NCBI RefSeq assembly: GCF_938039245.1
Contig: NZ_CALHVN010000001.1
Coordinates: 1-45,699 of the forward strand
Source of the DNA: an uncultured Campylobacter sp.
GTDB lineage: Bacteria > Campylobacterota > Campylobacteria > Campylobacterales > Campylobacteraceae
Reading direction: 5' to 3'
DNA: 45,699 nucleotides
Part shown: piece by piece, positions 23,339-30,745 of the stretch
Layout of the letters: every line of letters begins with the position of its first letter
How positions within the stretch are numbered: the stretch's first letter is position 1
Translations under genes and position numbers: made by a program
Notes under the pieces: model-generated
Seen by the model: only the letters and a program-made list of their open reading frames with translations
What the model was told of the DNA's origin: nothing
Databases searched by the model: none

Positions 23339-24967
23339 CTATTTTTTGCCTCGACTACCGCCCCTGTTGCCGGCAGAGTTTCTTTCGGCTTGTCTTTGTC
23401 TACTTTTCTCCCCGCGGCTCGTTTTGCCGTAGCCGGTCTTTGCCCCTAGATTTTTGCCCTTGCCCGACGTTCCGCCTTTAGCCGCGTCTTGTGCGGTCTT
23501 TTGCCTACCCAGCTCGTCTGCTAGCTGTTTTTGAGCGTTAGGGTCCGTCTTCGCCCCGCCAAACCCCAGTAGTCCGCCGGCTTCCGTCCAGTTTCCCACC
23601 TTGGTGTTTGCAAAGCTCCAGCCCCCGCTTTTGTTTTTTGACGGGCTTATCCCGCCCATTCCCTTGCCGCCTCTTGATTGCGCCATTCTTGCTTTTTCCG
23701 CCCATTCCATAGAGCTTGTTTTATTTGACGTTTGGGCACCGTCACCGTTTATGCTCGTCTGTGCGTTTTGCAGAGCTTGCGCGAGAGCGGCGCTTACGTC
23801 TACGCTAGGAGCGGTTACGGTTGTATTTAGTTGGTACGAAAAGCTATTTTGCACCTCTTGTAGGCTCTGAGTCAGCGCGCCTCTTAGTTCGCTCGCCCAG
23901 CCGTAGTTTTCCTGTTTAGTATAGCCGAAATTTAAACCGCCAAAACCAAGCCCTACGCCTAAATTAAATTGCGGGTTATATCCTAATCTAGGCACGCCGT
24001 AAATTCTGCCGACTTCTACTACGTCCGTTCTTACTACGCTAGACGGCCTCGTTTTATCGACGTAAAGGAATTTCTTATCTTGCAATCTATACCCTACTAC
24101 GTCGCCTTTTTTATTTTCAAGTTCAACGTGGCTATCTAGCACCCCAAATTTCTCCTTAAAAAATTCTCCAAATCCAAGCGCCCTGTCATAATACGGCGCA
24201 CCGTCCGCATCAAATCCTTGCAACTCCCCGCCAAATCCGAAATGATTATCAAGCCCCGCTATTACCTCCGTTATTTCATCGACGATCGTTCCTATGGCAA
24301 GGCTTAGCCCAAACATCCCTAGCAGTGACGGAGCCGTGCCTAATGCCCGCAATCCGTAGCTTAGCGCGCTTTGCGTGAGCGTATTTTTTAACTCGCCTAG
24401 CAAAGCCTCGCCGATATTGGCGGTATTAAATTCCCCGTTTACTATCCCGTCATAAAGCATACCCGCCGCTATTTGACCAAATACTCCGCCAAACGTTCGC
24501 CCCAGAGTTTGCGCGGCTTTCTCAAAGACGCTATCGGTAGCCATCTCGCGAACAAAATCTCTAAAATTCTTATTTATATCGCCTGCACCCGCGATACCTC
24601 GCCCTAGATTTTGTCCCCGCTCGCTCTGCCTTATCTGCGTTTTACGCTCTTTTGCGTGGTTTGCCGTTATCTCGCTCGCGCTTGATATTAGTTTAGCCGC
24701 GCTTTCTTTGTCCTCTCGCAAGATCAAAATCTGCATAGGCATCAGCACGAATTCCGCAAAGTCCTCGTTTAGTTCGAGTAAGCCGGCGGTCAAAGAAAAG
24801 GCTTGGTTGATAAAAAAGCTTCTTAAATCGGGAGTGGGTAAATTTAAGGCATTATAGCCGTAGCCGCCTGCGTAATATCCGTCAAACAGCCCGCCGGCCA
24901 TAAAATCATAAACCCCGCCCGTATCGGGGTTGGTAACGTTTAGATAGTCAAAGTTGGTGTAGTTCAC
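23339..24967 (-). CDS. Phage protein, putative late virion component
   Basis: This 542-aa protein has no domain I recognise. Residues about 150-235 are Ala/Gly-rich and hydrophobic (GGVFGQIAAGMLYDG, then LLGMFGLSLAIGTIVDEI), like a membrane-interacting segment. The middle is beta-rich. The last ~120 residues are Gly/Lys/Arg/Ser-rich and disordered (SRGEKSRQRQAERNSAGNRG). Start GTG at 24967, overlapping the previous gene by 4 nt. It is the last gene of the long minus-strand phage operon. A structural or injected protein is plausible; function unknown. Confidence 0.55.
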   Translation of the reverse strand: MNYTNFDYLNVTNPDTGGVYDFMAGGLFDGYYAGGYGYNALNLPTPDLRSFFINQAFSLTAGLLELNEDFAEFVLMPMQILILREDKESAAKLISSASEITANHAKERKTQIRQSERGQNLGRGIAGAGDINKNFRDFVREMATDSVFEKAAQTLGRTFGGVFGQIAAGMLYDGIVNGEFNTANIGEALLGELKNTLTQSALSYGLRALGTAPSLLGMFGLSLAIGTIVDEITEVIAGLDNHFGFGGELQGFDADGAPYYDRALGFGEFFKEKFGVLDSHVELENKKGDVVGYRLQDKKFLYVDKTRPSSVVRTDVVEVGRIYGVPRLGYNPQFNLGVGLGFGGLNFGYTKQENYGWASELRGALTQSLQEVQNSFSYQLNTTVTAPSVDVSAALAQALQNAQTSINGDGAQTSNKTSSMEWAEKARMAQSRGGKGMGGISPSKNKSGGWSFANTKVGNWTEAGGLLGFGGAKTDPNAQKQLADELGRQKTAQDAAKGGTSGKGKNLGAKTGYGKTSRGEKSRQRQAERNSAGNRGGSRGKK

Positions 24968-25578
24968 TTCCTTTTTTCCATATCAAATTTCGCAGGCTTG
25001 CCAAGTCCCGGCAGATCCTCTTTGACTAGCCCAAAAAGCATATCAAAAAAGACCTTCGTCATATCCGCGGGCACTATCATTCCGCCCGCTTGGTTTTCAG
25101 AGATAAACCCGCCTAGCGTAGACGTGGCTTTGATTACACGATTGTCTTTTACCTGCCTATCTATCGCCTCTTTTTGACTTTTAGCCAGTTCGGTCTCGTC
25201 TTTTAGCTTTTTTATTTGCGCGTCTACTAGCTCGTTTTGTTTTTTTAGCCCTGTTAGCCTATCGTTCATCCCGCGCTCTAGCTCCTCGTTTCTTAGCCGC
25301 GCGCTTTTAGTCTGCTCTTTTAAGCCGTTCATTTCCTCGTCGAAGGTTAGTTCGCGGTAGGTTAGCTCCATCGCCTGCGCCATCGCCTGCGCGGTGTAGC
25401 CCATAGTTAGGTTTGCCAGCAGCTCGCTTATGTGCTTAGCGCGGAGTTCGTTTGAGATGTTGTATTTATCGTATTGCTCGTTTAGATATTCCAGCGTCTT
25501 TTGATACGGGGTATTCGCCGCCGTAGTTTCGGTCAGCAAGTCCCCAAAATTAGCTATGTATTTATCCGTGAAGTTCAT
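24964..25578 (-). CDS. Phage coiled-coil protein
   Basis: The 204-aa protein is dominated by a long charged coiled coil (about residues 75-150, such as LKKQNELVDAQIKKLKDETE). A hydrophobic C-terminal helix (MTKVFFDMLFGLV) follows. ATG at 25578 overlaps the upstream stop by 4 nt; its own stop overlaps the next start. It is probably a virion or tail-associated protein; no family recognised. Confidence 0.6.
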   Translation of the reverse strand: MNFTDKYIANFGDLLTETTAANTPYQKTLEYLNEQYDKYNISNELRAKHISELLANLTMGYTAQAMAQAMELTYRELTFDEEMNGLKEQTKSARLRNEELERGMNDRLTGLKKQNELVDAQIKKLKDETELAKSQKEAIDRQVKDNRVIKATSTLGGFISENQAGGMIVPADMTKVFFDMLFGLVKEDLPGLGKPAKFDMEKRK

Positions 25579-25826
25579 CTTATCGCTCTTTCTCTATTTA
25601 GCCGCGTGAGCTTAAAATTTATCAAATCCGTATCGTCATCCGTTTTTTCAGATAGCGCGGCGAGGTCTTTTTTCACGCCGCTAACGCCAGCGCTTAGCCC
25701 CTCAAATTTTGCCTCTAGCCCCGCTATTTTGCTATTTATGGCGACTACGTTATCACTCACTGCAGCTATTGCGGCGTTTGCGGAGTTAACCGCGGCTATT
25801 AGCGCGGCTTCTTGTTCGGGCGTCAT
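25575..25826 (-). CDS. Small phage coiled-coil protein
   Basis: This 83-aa, almost fully alpha-helical protein has heptad-like spacing (AAVSDNVVAINSKIAGLEAK). It overlaps both neighbours by 4 nt (ATGA junctions), which supports it as a real gene. It could form a trimeric spacer or chaperone for tail proteins. Function unknown. Confidence 0.6.
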   Translation of the reverse strand: MTPEQEAALIAAVNSANAAIAAVSDNVVAINSKIAGLEAKFEGLSAGVSGVKKDLAALSEKTDDDTDLINFKLTRLNRERAIR

Positions 25827-26248
25827 TTCGCGCCGCCTAAAATTTCATTGAGTTTTTGGGCGCAAAGGATTATCATCTGTCTTAGCTCCTGCGCGCTCAC
25901 ATCGGTTAGCTCCCCGCTTACGGTCGGAAATTTCACGCTCGGCGCGCCTGATATTTCAGCCGATTTTAGAGCGATCATCATCCTTGTTTGGCTCGCCTCG
26001 TCTGCGGGGAAAATTTTACTGCCGATTTCTATCTCCAAATTTGCGAGCTTGCGCGTTCTTTCTCGGTCGCGTTCGCTTTCTAGCATTTCTGCGCTTTTGC
26101 TTAGAGAGCCGTTTTCAAATTTATATCCCATTGGGTTATCTGTACCTAAATTATCTATTACGGAGGCTAGCACGCTAAAGTAATGCGGGTGTTCTTCGCT
26201 GCCTTGCCCCACGATGATTTTGGTATCTTTTTCTAGGTAATAATACAT
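25823..26248 (-). CDS. DUF4376-like phage tail protein
   Basis: In this 141-aa protein, residues 70-135 (EIEIGSKIFPADEASQTRMM..., then VSGELTDVSAQELRQMIILC) resemble the DUF4376 domain found at the C-terminus of many phage tail and fibre-assembly proteins. That domain has a D-x2-S-x3-M pattern followed by a T/V-A-x-E-L block. The N-terminal ~65 residues look like the small beta domain seen in such proteins. It follows the fibre gene at 26257-27720. Family match by eye. Confidence 0.6.
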   Translation of the reverse strand: MYYYLEKDTKIIVGQGSEEHPHYFSVLASVIDNLGTDNPMGYKFENGSLSKSAEMLESERDRERTRKLANLEIEIGSKIFPADEASQTRMMIALKSAEISGAPSVKFPTVSGELTDVSAQELRQMIILCAQKLNEILGGAK

Positions 26249-26256
26249 TTGCCCTC

Positions 26257-27720
26257 CTATCTTAAGGCTTCTTGATTTAGATAAAGCATTATCGCCGCGG
26301 TATTTGGCGGCATAACGAACGAGCCGTGAAAACTGCCGTAACCGTTGCGGCCTAAAAAGCTAACCCCGCTTTTGCTGCCGTCTGAATTTCCCCAAAGCAC
26401 TATGCAGGCGTTCGAGCTTGAGCTGAAATTGGCGTATATCGTCTTGTTGCTTGATGCGTTATTTTCGTATCGCTCTATTTTGATTATCGTGTTGGTTTGC
26501 TTTAGCTGGTCAAAGCTCACGTCCGCGCCGAATTTTATCTTGCCGCCCGATATTTCAAACGGCGTTAAGCTTCTTAGGCTATCGGTTATCCTGAAGTTAT
26601 CGGCGTTTATCTCAAATTTAGACTGCTGATTGCTGCCGTCGCCGTAGCTCCAGCCCGTTATCCTTCCTCTGCTATCGGTTACGACCGATTTTACGCGCGC
26701 GGCGTAATCTCTAGCTTGCGTAGCGATAGTCGAGGCATTGTCTATTTTTACGTTTTGTCCGCTTACGGACGCGCTTAGCCTGCTTAGATCGCTTGTTATA
26801 GAGCTTGTTTTACCGTCTACGGCGCTATTTATCTTAGTCTCCACGTTCCTCATTATCTGCGTAGAGAGATTATCGGCGTTAGGCAAAGTAGCCTTTAGCT
26901 CCTCGAATTTTTGCGCCAAAGCCTCGTCTTTGCTAGCGTAGCTCTGTTTTAATTCGTTTATGCTAGATGTTATTTCGCCGAATTTCGCGTTTATCTGTTT
27001 GATAGCCTGCGCTAGCGCTTCGTTGTCCGTGGTTACGGCGACGTCCTTGTTCGTAACGATAGCTTGTATCTTGTCGTTTACGGCCTTTACTTCGGTTTTT
27101 AGCTCTTTTATGTCCTTAATGACGCCTTTGAGCTTATCGCGTAAATTAACGTTATCAAAGGTGTACTCTTTCTTTAGGTAATCCTCGATAATCTTTTCAA
27201 GCTCGGTTAGGTGATCCCATACGTTTACGTCTCCGCCGCTTCCGCTACCCGCGTTACCGCCGCTATTATTATTCCCCCCGTTATTTCCGCCGTTGCCGCC
27301 CGTATTTGGACGCACCGCCCAATAATCAGGCACCAAATTAGCCCTCATATCCGCTCCTTTTACTAATTTCGCTTTACCGCGCAAAACGCAGTATTTGTCG
27401 TTATTTTTGTTTCTTATCCATACGCTATACGCGTGCCAAACGCCGCCGTAGCCGTATATGTCGCTGATGTCGTTTTTGAAAAACCCGCTAGGCGCGTTTT
27501 GCCATATTTCGCTACCGCACCGCACCAATATCTCGTTTCCTCTGATCGCGCCTACGCCCGTGGCGTAAAAACCGACGTCGTTTTCGGTATTCGTAAAAGC
27601 GACAAATACGTCGTCGTACTCGGGATTAAATCTTATCTCCTCGCCGTTTTCGCCAGTGTATGCCGCTTGCAGGGTAAACGCGCTATCTATGATAAAGGTT
27701 TTGTCGTAGTATAAGTTCAT
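26257..27720 (-). CDS. Phage tail fibre / receptor-binding protein
   Basis: The 487-aa protein has an N-terminal beta-rich domain (1-140), then a flexible Gly/Asn linker (GGNGGNNGGNNNSGGNAGSG, about 142-161). Long coiled coils follow (165-350), then a short block QSKFEINADNFRITDSL resembling the DUF1983-type segment of tail-tip proteins. The C-terminal domain is beta-rich (about 390-487) and probably binds the receptor. The modular layout is typical of a trimeric fibre. It lies between the lysis cassette and the DUF4376-like gene. Confidence 0.72.
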   Translation of the reverse strand: MNLYYDKTFIIDSAFTLQAAYTGENGEEIRFNPEYDDVFVAFTNTENDVGFYATGVGAIRGNEILVRCGSEIWQNAPSGFFKNDISDIYGYGGVWHAYSVWIRNKNNDKYCVLRGKAKLVKGADMRANLVPDYWAVRPNTGGNGGNNGGNNNSGGNAGSGSGGDVNVWDHLTELEKIIEDYLKKEYTFDNVNLRDKLKGVIKDIKELKTEVKAVNDKIQAIVTNKDVAVTTDNEALAQAIKQINAKFGEITSSINELKQSYASKDEALAQKFEELKATLPNADNLSTQIMRNVETKINSAVDGKTSSITSDLSRLSASVSGQNVKIDNASTIATQARDYAARVKSVVTDSRGRITGWSYGDGSNQQSKFEINADNFRITDSLRSLTPFEISGGKIKFGADVSFDQLKQTNTIIKIERYENNASSNKTIYANFSSSSNACIVLWGNSDGSKSGVSFLGRNGYGSFHGSFVMPPNTAAIMLYLNQEALR

Positions 27721-27722
27721 TA

Positions 27723-28133
27723 CTAGCCTTTATTAATGATCTCCACGCTTAATTCTTTCCCTCTTGCTAGTCTCAAAAATTCTGCCAGCATCGCTTTGCT
27801 CTCTAGCACTCCCTCGTCGCACGCCTTGCGCCCTAGCAATATGCAGCCCTCCGTGTCTTTTGGATAATTGCCGGAGTGAATAAGGATAAAGCGATCTTTA
27901 GGTACGTTCTTATTATGTAGCAGGGGTAGGACTTTGCCAAATTTCGGACTTGTATGCCACGCTACGTCGTAAAGCCCCGCAGGTATTCTCTTGTCTTTCC
28001 CGCGCGCCGTAGTATCCTCGCCCGCGGGCTCTAGCGTATAGCCTTTTAGCACTACCTCGTTTCCCTCTATCAGCTCAAATTTACCGATTGTTCCGTCACT
28101 GATGTCTTTATAGCGTTTTACTATTAGCTTCAT
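27723..28133 (-). CDS. DUF5675 family protein, L,D-transpeptidase-like; endolysin candidate
   Basis: The 136-aa product contains RFILIHSGNYPKDTEGCILLG, matching the DUF5675 signature. The H...GC arrangement resembles the catalytic HGC motif of YkuD-type L,D-transpeptidases. Many phage DUF5675 proteins lie in lysis regions. Here it follows holin and spanin genes, and I see no muramidase, amidase or peptidase elsewhere in the window, so it may act on peptidoglycan. Start ATG at 28133 after GGAGAC; it overlaps the NrdD-like gene by 26 nt. Confidence 0.7.
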   Translation of the reverse strand: MKLIVKRYKDISDGTIGKFELIEGNEVVLKGYTLEPAGEDTTARGKDKRIPAGLYDVAWHTSPKFGKVLPLLHNKNVPKDRFILIHSGNYPKDTEGCILLGRKACDEGVLESKAMLAEFLRLARGKELSVEIINKG

Positions 28134-28290
28134 TTTGTCTCCTTTCTTTAAATTTCACCCTTTCTCTATGTTCTCCGGTCTTGCCTATATTAAAGCTCTC
28201 CACCGGGCGATGATAGCCCATAACGCGGGTATACACCACGCATTTAGTGCGCTTTGTTCGTAGAGCGTCTAAGATTTCGTTATCGCTCAT
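28108..28290 (-). CDS. Mini-protein with the C-terminal glycyl-radical motif of anaerobic ribonucleotide reductase
   Basis: I start this at ATG 28290 (60 aa; GGGGA just upstream) rather than TTG 28308. Residues about 11-40 (KCVVYTRVMGYHRPVESFN followed by IGKTGEHRERVKFKE) closely resemble the very C-terminus of class III reductase NrdD. There, the Gly in RVxGY carries the glycyl radical and the chain ends RPV..WN.GK..EF.DR. The Zn-binding cysteines of NrdD are absent. It lies between holin and DUF5675 in the late operon. It could be a spare glycyl-radical domain, a decoy for the NrdG activase, or an unrelated adaptation. Confidence 0.65.
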   Translation of the reverse strand: MSDNEILDALRTKRTKCVVYTRVMGYHRPVESFNIGKTGEHRERVKFKERRQNEANSKTL

Positions 28291-28615
28291 CGCTTCCCCA
28301 CTCGTCAAATTTGTTTCCCCCCATAGTTTCTATCTTTTTTTCTACGGCTTTATCTATCATCGCAGTCGCCCACTCCGCCCCTCTCCACGCAAAAAATCCG
28401 CCGACGGCTAGCGAAAACTTTGGCGCTTGCGTAAAATAAAACGTAGCCTCATAGGCTAGCCAGCATACAAACATCGAGCTTGCCGTGCCTACTAACGCGT
28501 TTATGAGCCTTTGCGCGCCCTTTTTCTTGCTATTTGCTAGATTTAGCAGTCCGCCTACTAGCCCCACCAAAATAACCCAAAAATAAAGCCCTATCTCCTC
28601 TATTACGTTGTCCAT
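28280..28615 (-). CDS. Phage holin (LydA/holin 3-like)
   Basis: The 111-aa protein has three hydrophobic segments (about residues 10-28, 38-58 and 62-82) and a charged C-terminus, like the LydA/Phage_holin_3_3 family. The motifs GGLLNLANSKKKG and GGFFAWRGAEWATAMIDKAVEKK fit that family. It should form membrane lesions at the end of infection. Shine-Dalgarno GAGGAC precedes ATG 28615. Genes upstream encode spanins and a 33-aa membrane peptide. Confidence 0.78.
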   Translation of the reverse strand: MDNVIEEIGLYFWVILVGLVGGLLNLANSKKKGAQRLINALVGTASSMFVCWLAYEATFYFTQAPKFSLAVGGFFAWRGAEWATAMIDKAVEKKIETMGGNKFDEWGSDER

Positions 28616-28625
28616 TATTGTCCTC

Positions 28626-28727
28626 TTACATCGTGACTAGCCACATTAGCAAGATTGACAAAACGATCTCGATAACAGCTTTTTTGCTTAGCCAAAATTT
28701 CTTAGCTTTAATTACCAGCTCGCTCAT
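28626..28727 (-). CDS. 33-aa single-membrane-helix peptide in the lysis cassette
   Basis: This short gene starts at ATG 28727, inside the o-spanin gene's 3' end, and stops 10 nt before the holin start. The peptide has a basic N-terminus (ELVIKAKKFWLSKKA) and one hydrophobic helix (VIEIVLSILLMWLVTM). Only this frame is open across the gap. Position and topology suggest an antiholin or second holin. Not confirmed. Confidence 0.5.
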   Translation of the reverse strand: MSELVIKAKKFWLSKKAVIEIVLSILLMWLVTM

Positions 28728-28965
28728 CCACGCATCCTTTCAAAAGCCTATCCGCCGCTACGGCGTACTCCATAAGCTCTTTAAACGTCTGCGGATCGTT
28801 TGGGTCGTATTCGGGCGGCGTAGGCAAATCCTCGCGCTTTATGCAAGCTACGGGCGTTTTTACCTCTTGATACTCCGTACGGACGATGACTTGCGGCTCT
28901 TTGCCCGCGCACCCGGCTAGCATTAGCGTGCAAACTAGCACGCATAAGGTTTGAGTATTTCTCAT
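28708..28965 (-). CDS. Rz1-like o-spanin lipoprotein
   Basis: The 85-aa protein has a lipoprotein signal (CVLVCTLMLAGC, lipobox cysteine at 19) and a Pro-containing mature part (VKTPVACIKREDLPTPPEY), as in Rz1 outer-membrane spanins. It overlaps the i-spanin gene by 4 nt. With the i-spanin it should span the periplasm and fuse inner and outer membranes in the last lysis step. Confidence 0.75.
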   Translation of the reverse strand: MRNTQTLCVLVCTLMLAGCAGKEPQVIVRTEYQEVKTPVACIKREDLPTPPEYDPNDPQTFKELMEYAVAADRLLKGCVDERAGN

Positions 28966-29360
28966 CTTTCCCCCTTAAATGCCTTAGCCGCTACGCTCGC
29001 CGTATCCTCGTAAAATTTCAGTTTTTCTTGACACTGCGCGTCTTTAGCGGGCGCGGCTAGTTTTTCAAATCTCGCTTTTGCTTGTTTGGCTTCTTTGATG
29101 GCGTTTTGCTTTTTTGTCTCCAACGCTTCAAATTTAGCGTTTTGCAAATCTATACGCAGGTTACACTCGGAAAGATTTGCAGCCGAGATTTGCAAATTTG
29201 CTTCTTTTATAGCGAGTTCTTTTTGTGCCTGGGCAAGCCCGGCTTTTGCGTCCTCGACGTCGCTCTTTAATTTCCAAATTTCAACCCCAAGCCCCAGCAT
29301 TACGCCCACAAGAGCGCCGATTACGATCAGCCAAAGTTTGTTCGCGATTAGGAAATTCAT
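28962..29360 (-). CDS. Rz-like i-spanin
   Basis: This 132-aa type II membrane protein has one N-terminal membrane helix (WLIVIGALVGVMLGLGV) and a long periplasmic coiled coil (VEDAKAGLAQAQKELAIKEA onward), the hallmark of inner-membrane spanins. I start at ATG 29360, preceded by AAGGAG with a 4-nt gap and overlapping the upstream 28-aa gene (TGATG). A GTG at 29363 is too close to the Shine-Dalgarno. It pairs with the o-spanin downstream. Confidence 0.75.
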   Translation of the reverse strand: MNFLIANKLWLIVIGALVGVMLGLGVEIWKLKSDVEDAKAGLAQAQKELAIKEANLQISAANLSECNLRIDLQNAKFEALETKKQNAIKEAKQAKARFEKLAAPAKDAQCQEKLKFYEDTASVAAKAFKGER

Positions 29361-29446
29361 CACGCTCCTTTCAGCAAATTTATTGCGATGACGGCGAGCA
29401 AGATAGTAGCTGCGATCAGTGCGAATTTCTTTGTTGACGGTTTCAT
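29360..29446 (-). CDS. 28-aa membrane peptide upstream of the spanins
   Basis: This tiny gene has ATG 29446 overlapping the stop of the upstream 200-aa gene by 4 nt, and a TGA overlapping the i-spanin ATG. The peptide has a Lys-rich N-terminus (MKPSTKKF) and one hydrophobic helix (ALIAATILLAVIAINLL). The exact stop/start coupling on both sides supports translation. It may modulate the holin; this is inference. Confidence 0.5.
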   Translation of the reverse strand: MKPSTKKFALIAATILLAVIAINLLKGA

Positions 29447-30045
29447 TGTTTTATCCTCTTTACGGGATTGATCGCCCAAACCGTTTGTAGTATCTTTTTA
29501 TCATTCTCGTCCATATACGTATGCTTGTTATCCTCGCGCATACCTACGACGTCCATCAACTTCCAGCCTAAATAAATCCTACAATACCATTTAGACTGCC
29601 CGTAGCGTATCTCGCGGTAATACCCGAAACGCTCGCGTCCGTCTTTCATCTTGCAGGTCACTAGGCAAAAGGTAGATTTTTGCCCTTTGTTGTAGGTCGC
29701 TAGCGTATCGCCGATCGCGCGCACGCTGTTTGCGTCTATGTCCTCGACTCTGACGCCCAGATACTTTGCGCTGAAATTTCCTATGCGGTTTCTGTACAAC
29801 CAGCAAAGGCGCGCCCAGTACGTCCTATTCTTGCCGTTTGGGAAATGCTCGCCCCTCCAGCCGTCGTCTCCGTTGATGCCGTAGTCCGGGTCGTCAAACC
29901 ACGCCGCCCATTTGGGCAAATTTTCGCTTTTTTCGTCGCAGGCTAGCAATGCTATCGGCACGATGAAAAAGTGCAAAATTTCGACGGGGATTTCAACCGC
30001 GAAATTACGCGCTACGGTTAGTTTTTGTTTTATGGTTAGGTTCAT
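29443..30045 (-). CDS. Phage protein with a WFDDPDYGINGDDGW motif
   Basis: The 200-aa protein has a hydrophobic N-terminal stretch (VEILHFFIVPIALLAC). A conserved-looking WAAWFDDPDYGINGDDGWRG motif follows, then an aromatic, basic region (NRTYWARLCWLYRNRIGNF). This recalls the DUF7338-type proteins found in podovirus genomes, but that name is from memory and is uncertain. It sits between fibre-like genes and the lysis cassette. Function unknown. Confidence 0.6.
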   Translation of the reverse strand: MNLTIKQKLTVARNFAVEIPVEILHFFIVPIALLACDEKSENLPKWAAWFDDPDYGINGDDGWRGEHFPNGKNRTYWARLCWLYRNRIGNFSAKYLGVRVEDIDANSVRAIGDTLATYNKGQKSTFCLVTCKMKDGRERFGYYREIRYGQSKWYCRIYLGWKLMDVVGMREDNKHTYMDENDKKILQTVWAINPVKRIKQ

Positions 30046-30046
30046 C

Positions 30047-30745
30047 TTAGTATCCGTATTTGATTTTACTCTCGCCGATAGAGTTAGCTAGGTTTTGCCT
30101 GCTTGCGCTATCGTAATAATGACTTATGCTAACCCAGCTAGGGTTCGAGTTTAAAAAGTTATTCGCGCCGATATTCCTTAACGCGTTCATACGGTAAGAG
30201 CTTATCCTATCCACGTTACAAAAAGACCCGGAACCCGAAATCGTTTCCAGCTTTTCAAACGTTACCCCTCCCGATAAAGGAGCGCGTACGCCGTTAGGAA
30301 AAATCGTCGTTATATCGCTAAAACATCTATTGCTTACTTGCGTTAATTCCGGCGCTACTATCTTTGTTAGCGTATTAGAATTAAAGCAACCCGATATAGT
30401 CTGCGTTTTTGGCATATTTAACTCTTTTAAATTTCCTCCTAGATTATTAAAACAGTTAGCCCCCAGCGTCTGCAAGGAGCTTAGATTTAACATCCCGTCC
30501 GTGCAAACGGCTCCGAAAGACGGCGCATCGTTAAAATTATTAGACCCGATGTTTTCTACTTTGCTAAAGTCTAGTCTGTTTTTATGGTAGCCGGGATTTT
30601 GGACGTAGTTTTTATAGCTTGAGGTAAAATTCGCGGGGATATTTTTACCCCACGTTATTTTCATTATTCCTCCCTCGTTTGCTATCGTCGTATGCTCGGG
30701 ATACGGCGCGCTTACGCTACCGAAAAAAAACGCTCCTTTTAACAT
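30047..30745 (-). CDS. BspA-type leucine-rich-repeat phage protein
   Basis: The 232-aa protein has a run of irregular repeats that each end in a short turn and an aromatic residue. They are NIGSNNF (65-71), TLGANCF (93-99), TISGCF (116-121), VSNRCF (137-142), TISGSGSF (168-175) and NIGANNF (191-197). This is the spacing of BspA/LRR_5 adhesin repeats. It is encoded beside fibres and is likely exposed on the virion. ATG 30745 overlaps the previous stop (TAATG); an internal ATG at 30664 has an even stronger Shine-Dalgarno (GGGAGGA), so either start is possible. Confidence 0.65.
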   Translation of the reverse strand: MLKGAFFFGSVSAPYPEHTTIANEGGIMKITWGKNIPANFTSSYKNYVQNPGYHKNRLDFSKVENIGSNNFNDAPSFGAVCTDGMLNLSSLQTLGANCFNNLGGNLKELNMPKTQTISGCFNSNTLTKIVAPELTQVSNRCFSDITTIFPNGVRAPLSGGVTFEKLETISGSGSFCNVDRISSYRMNALRNIGANNFLNSNPSWVSISHYYDSASRQNLANSIGESKIKYGY

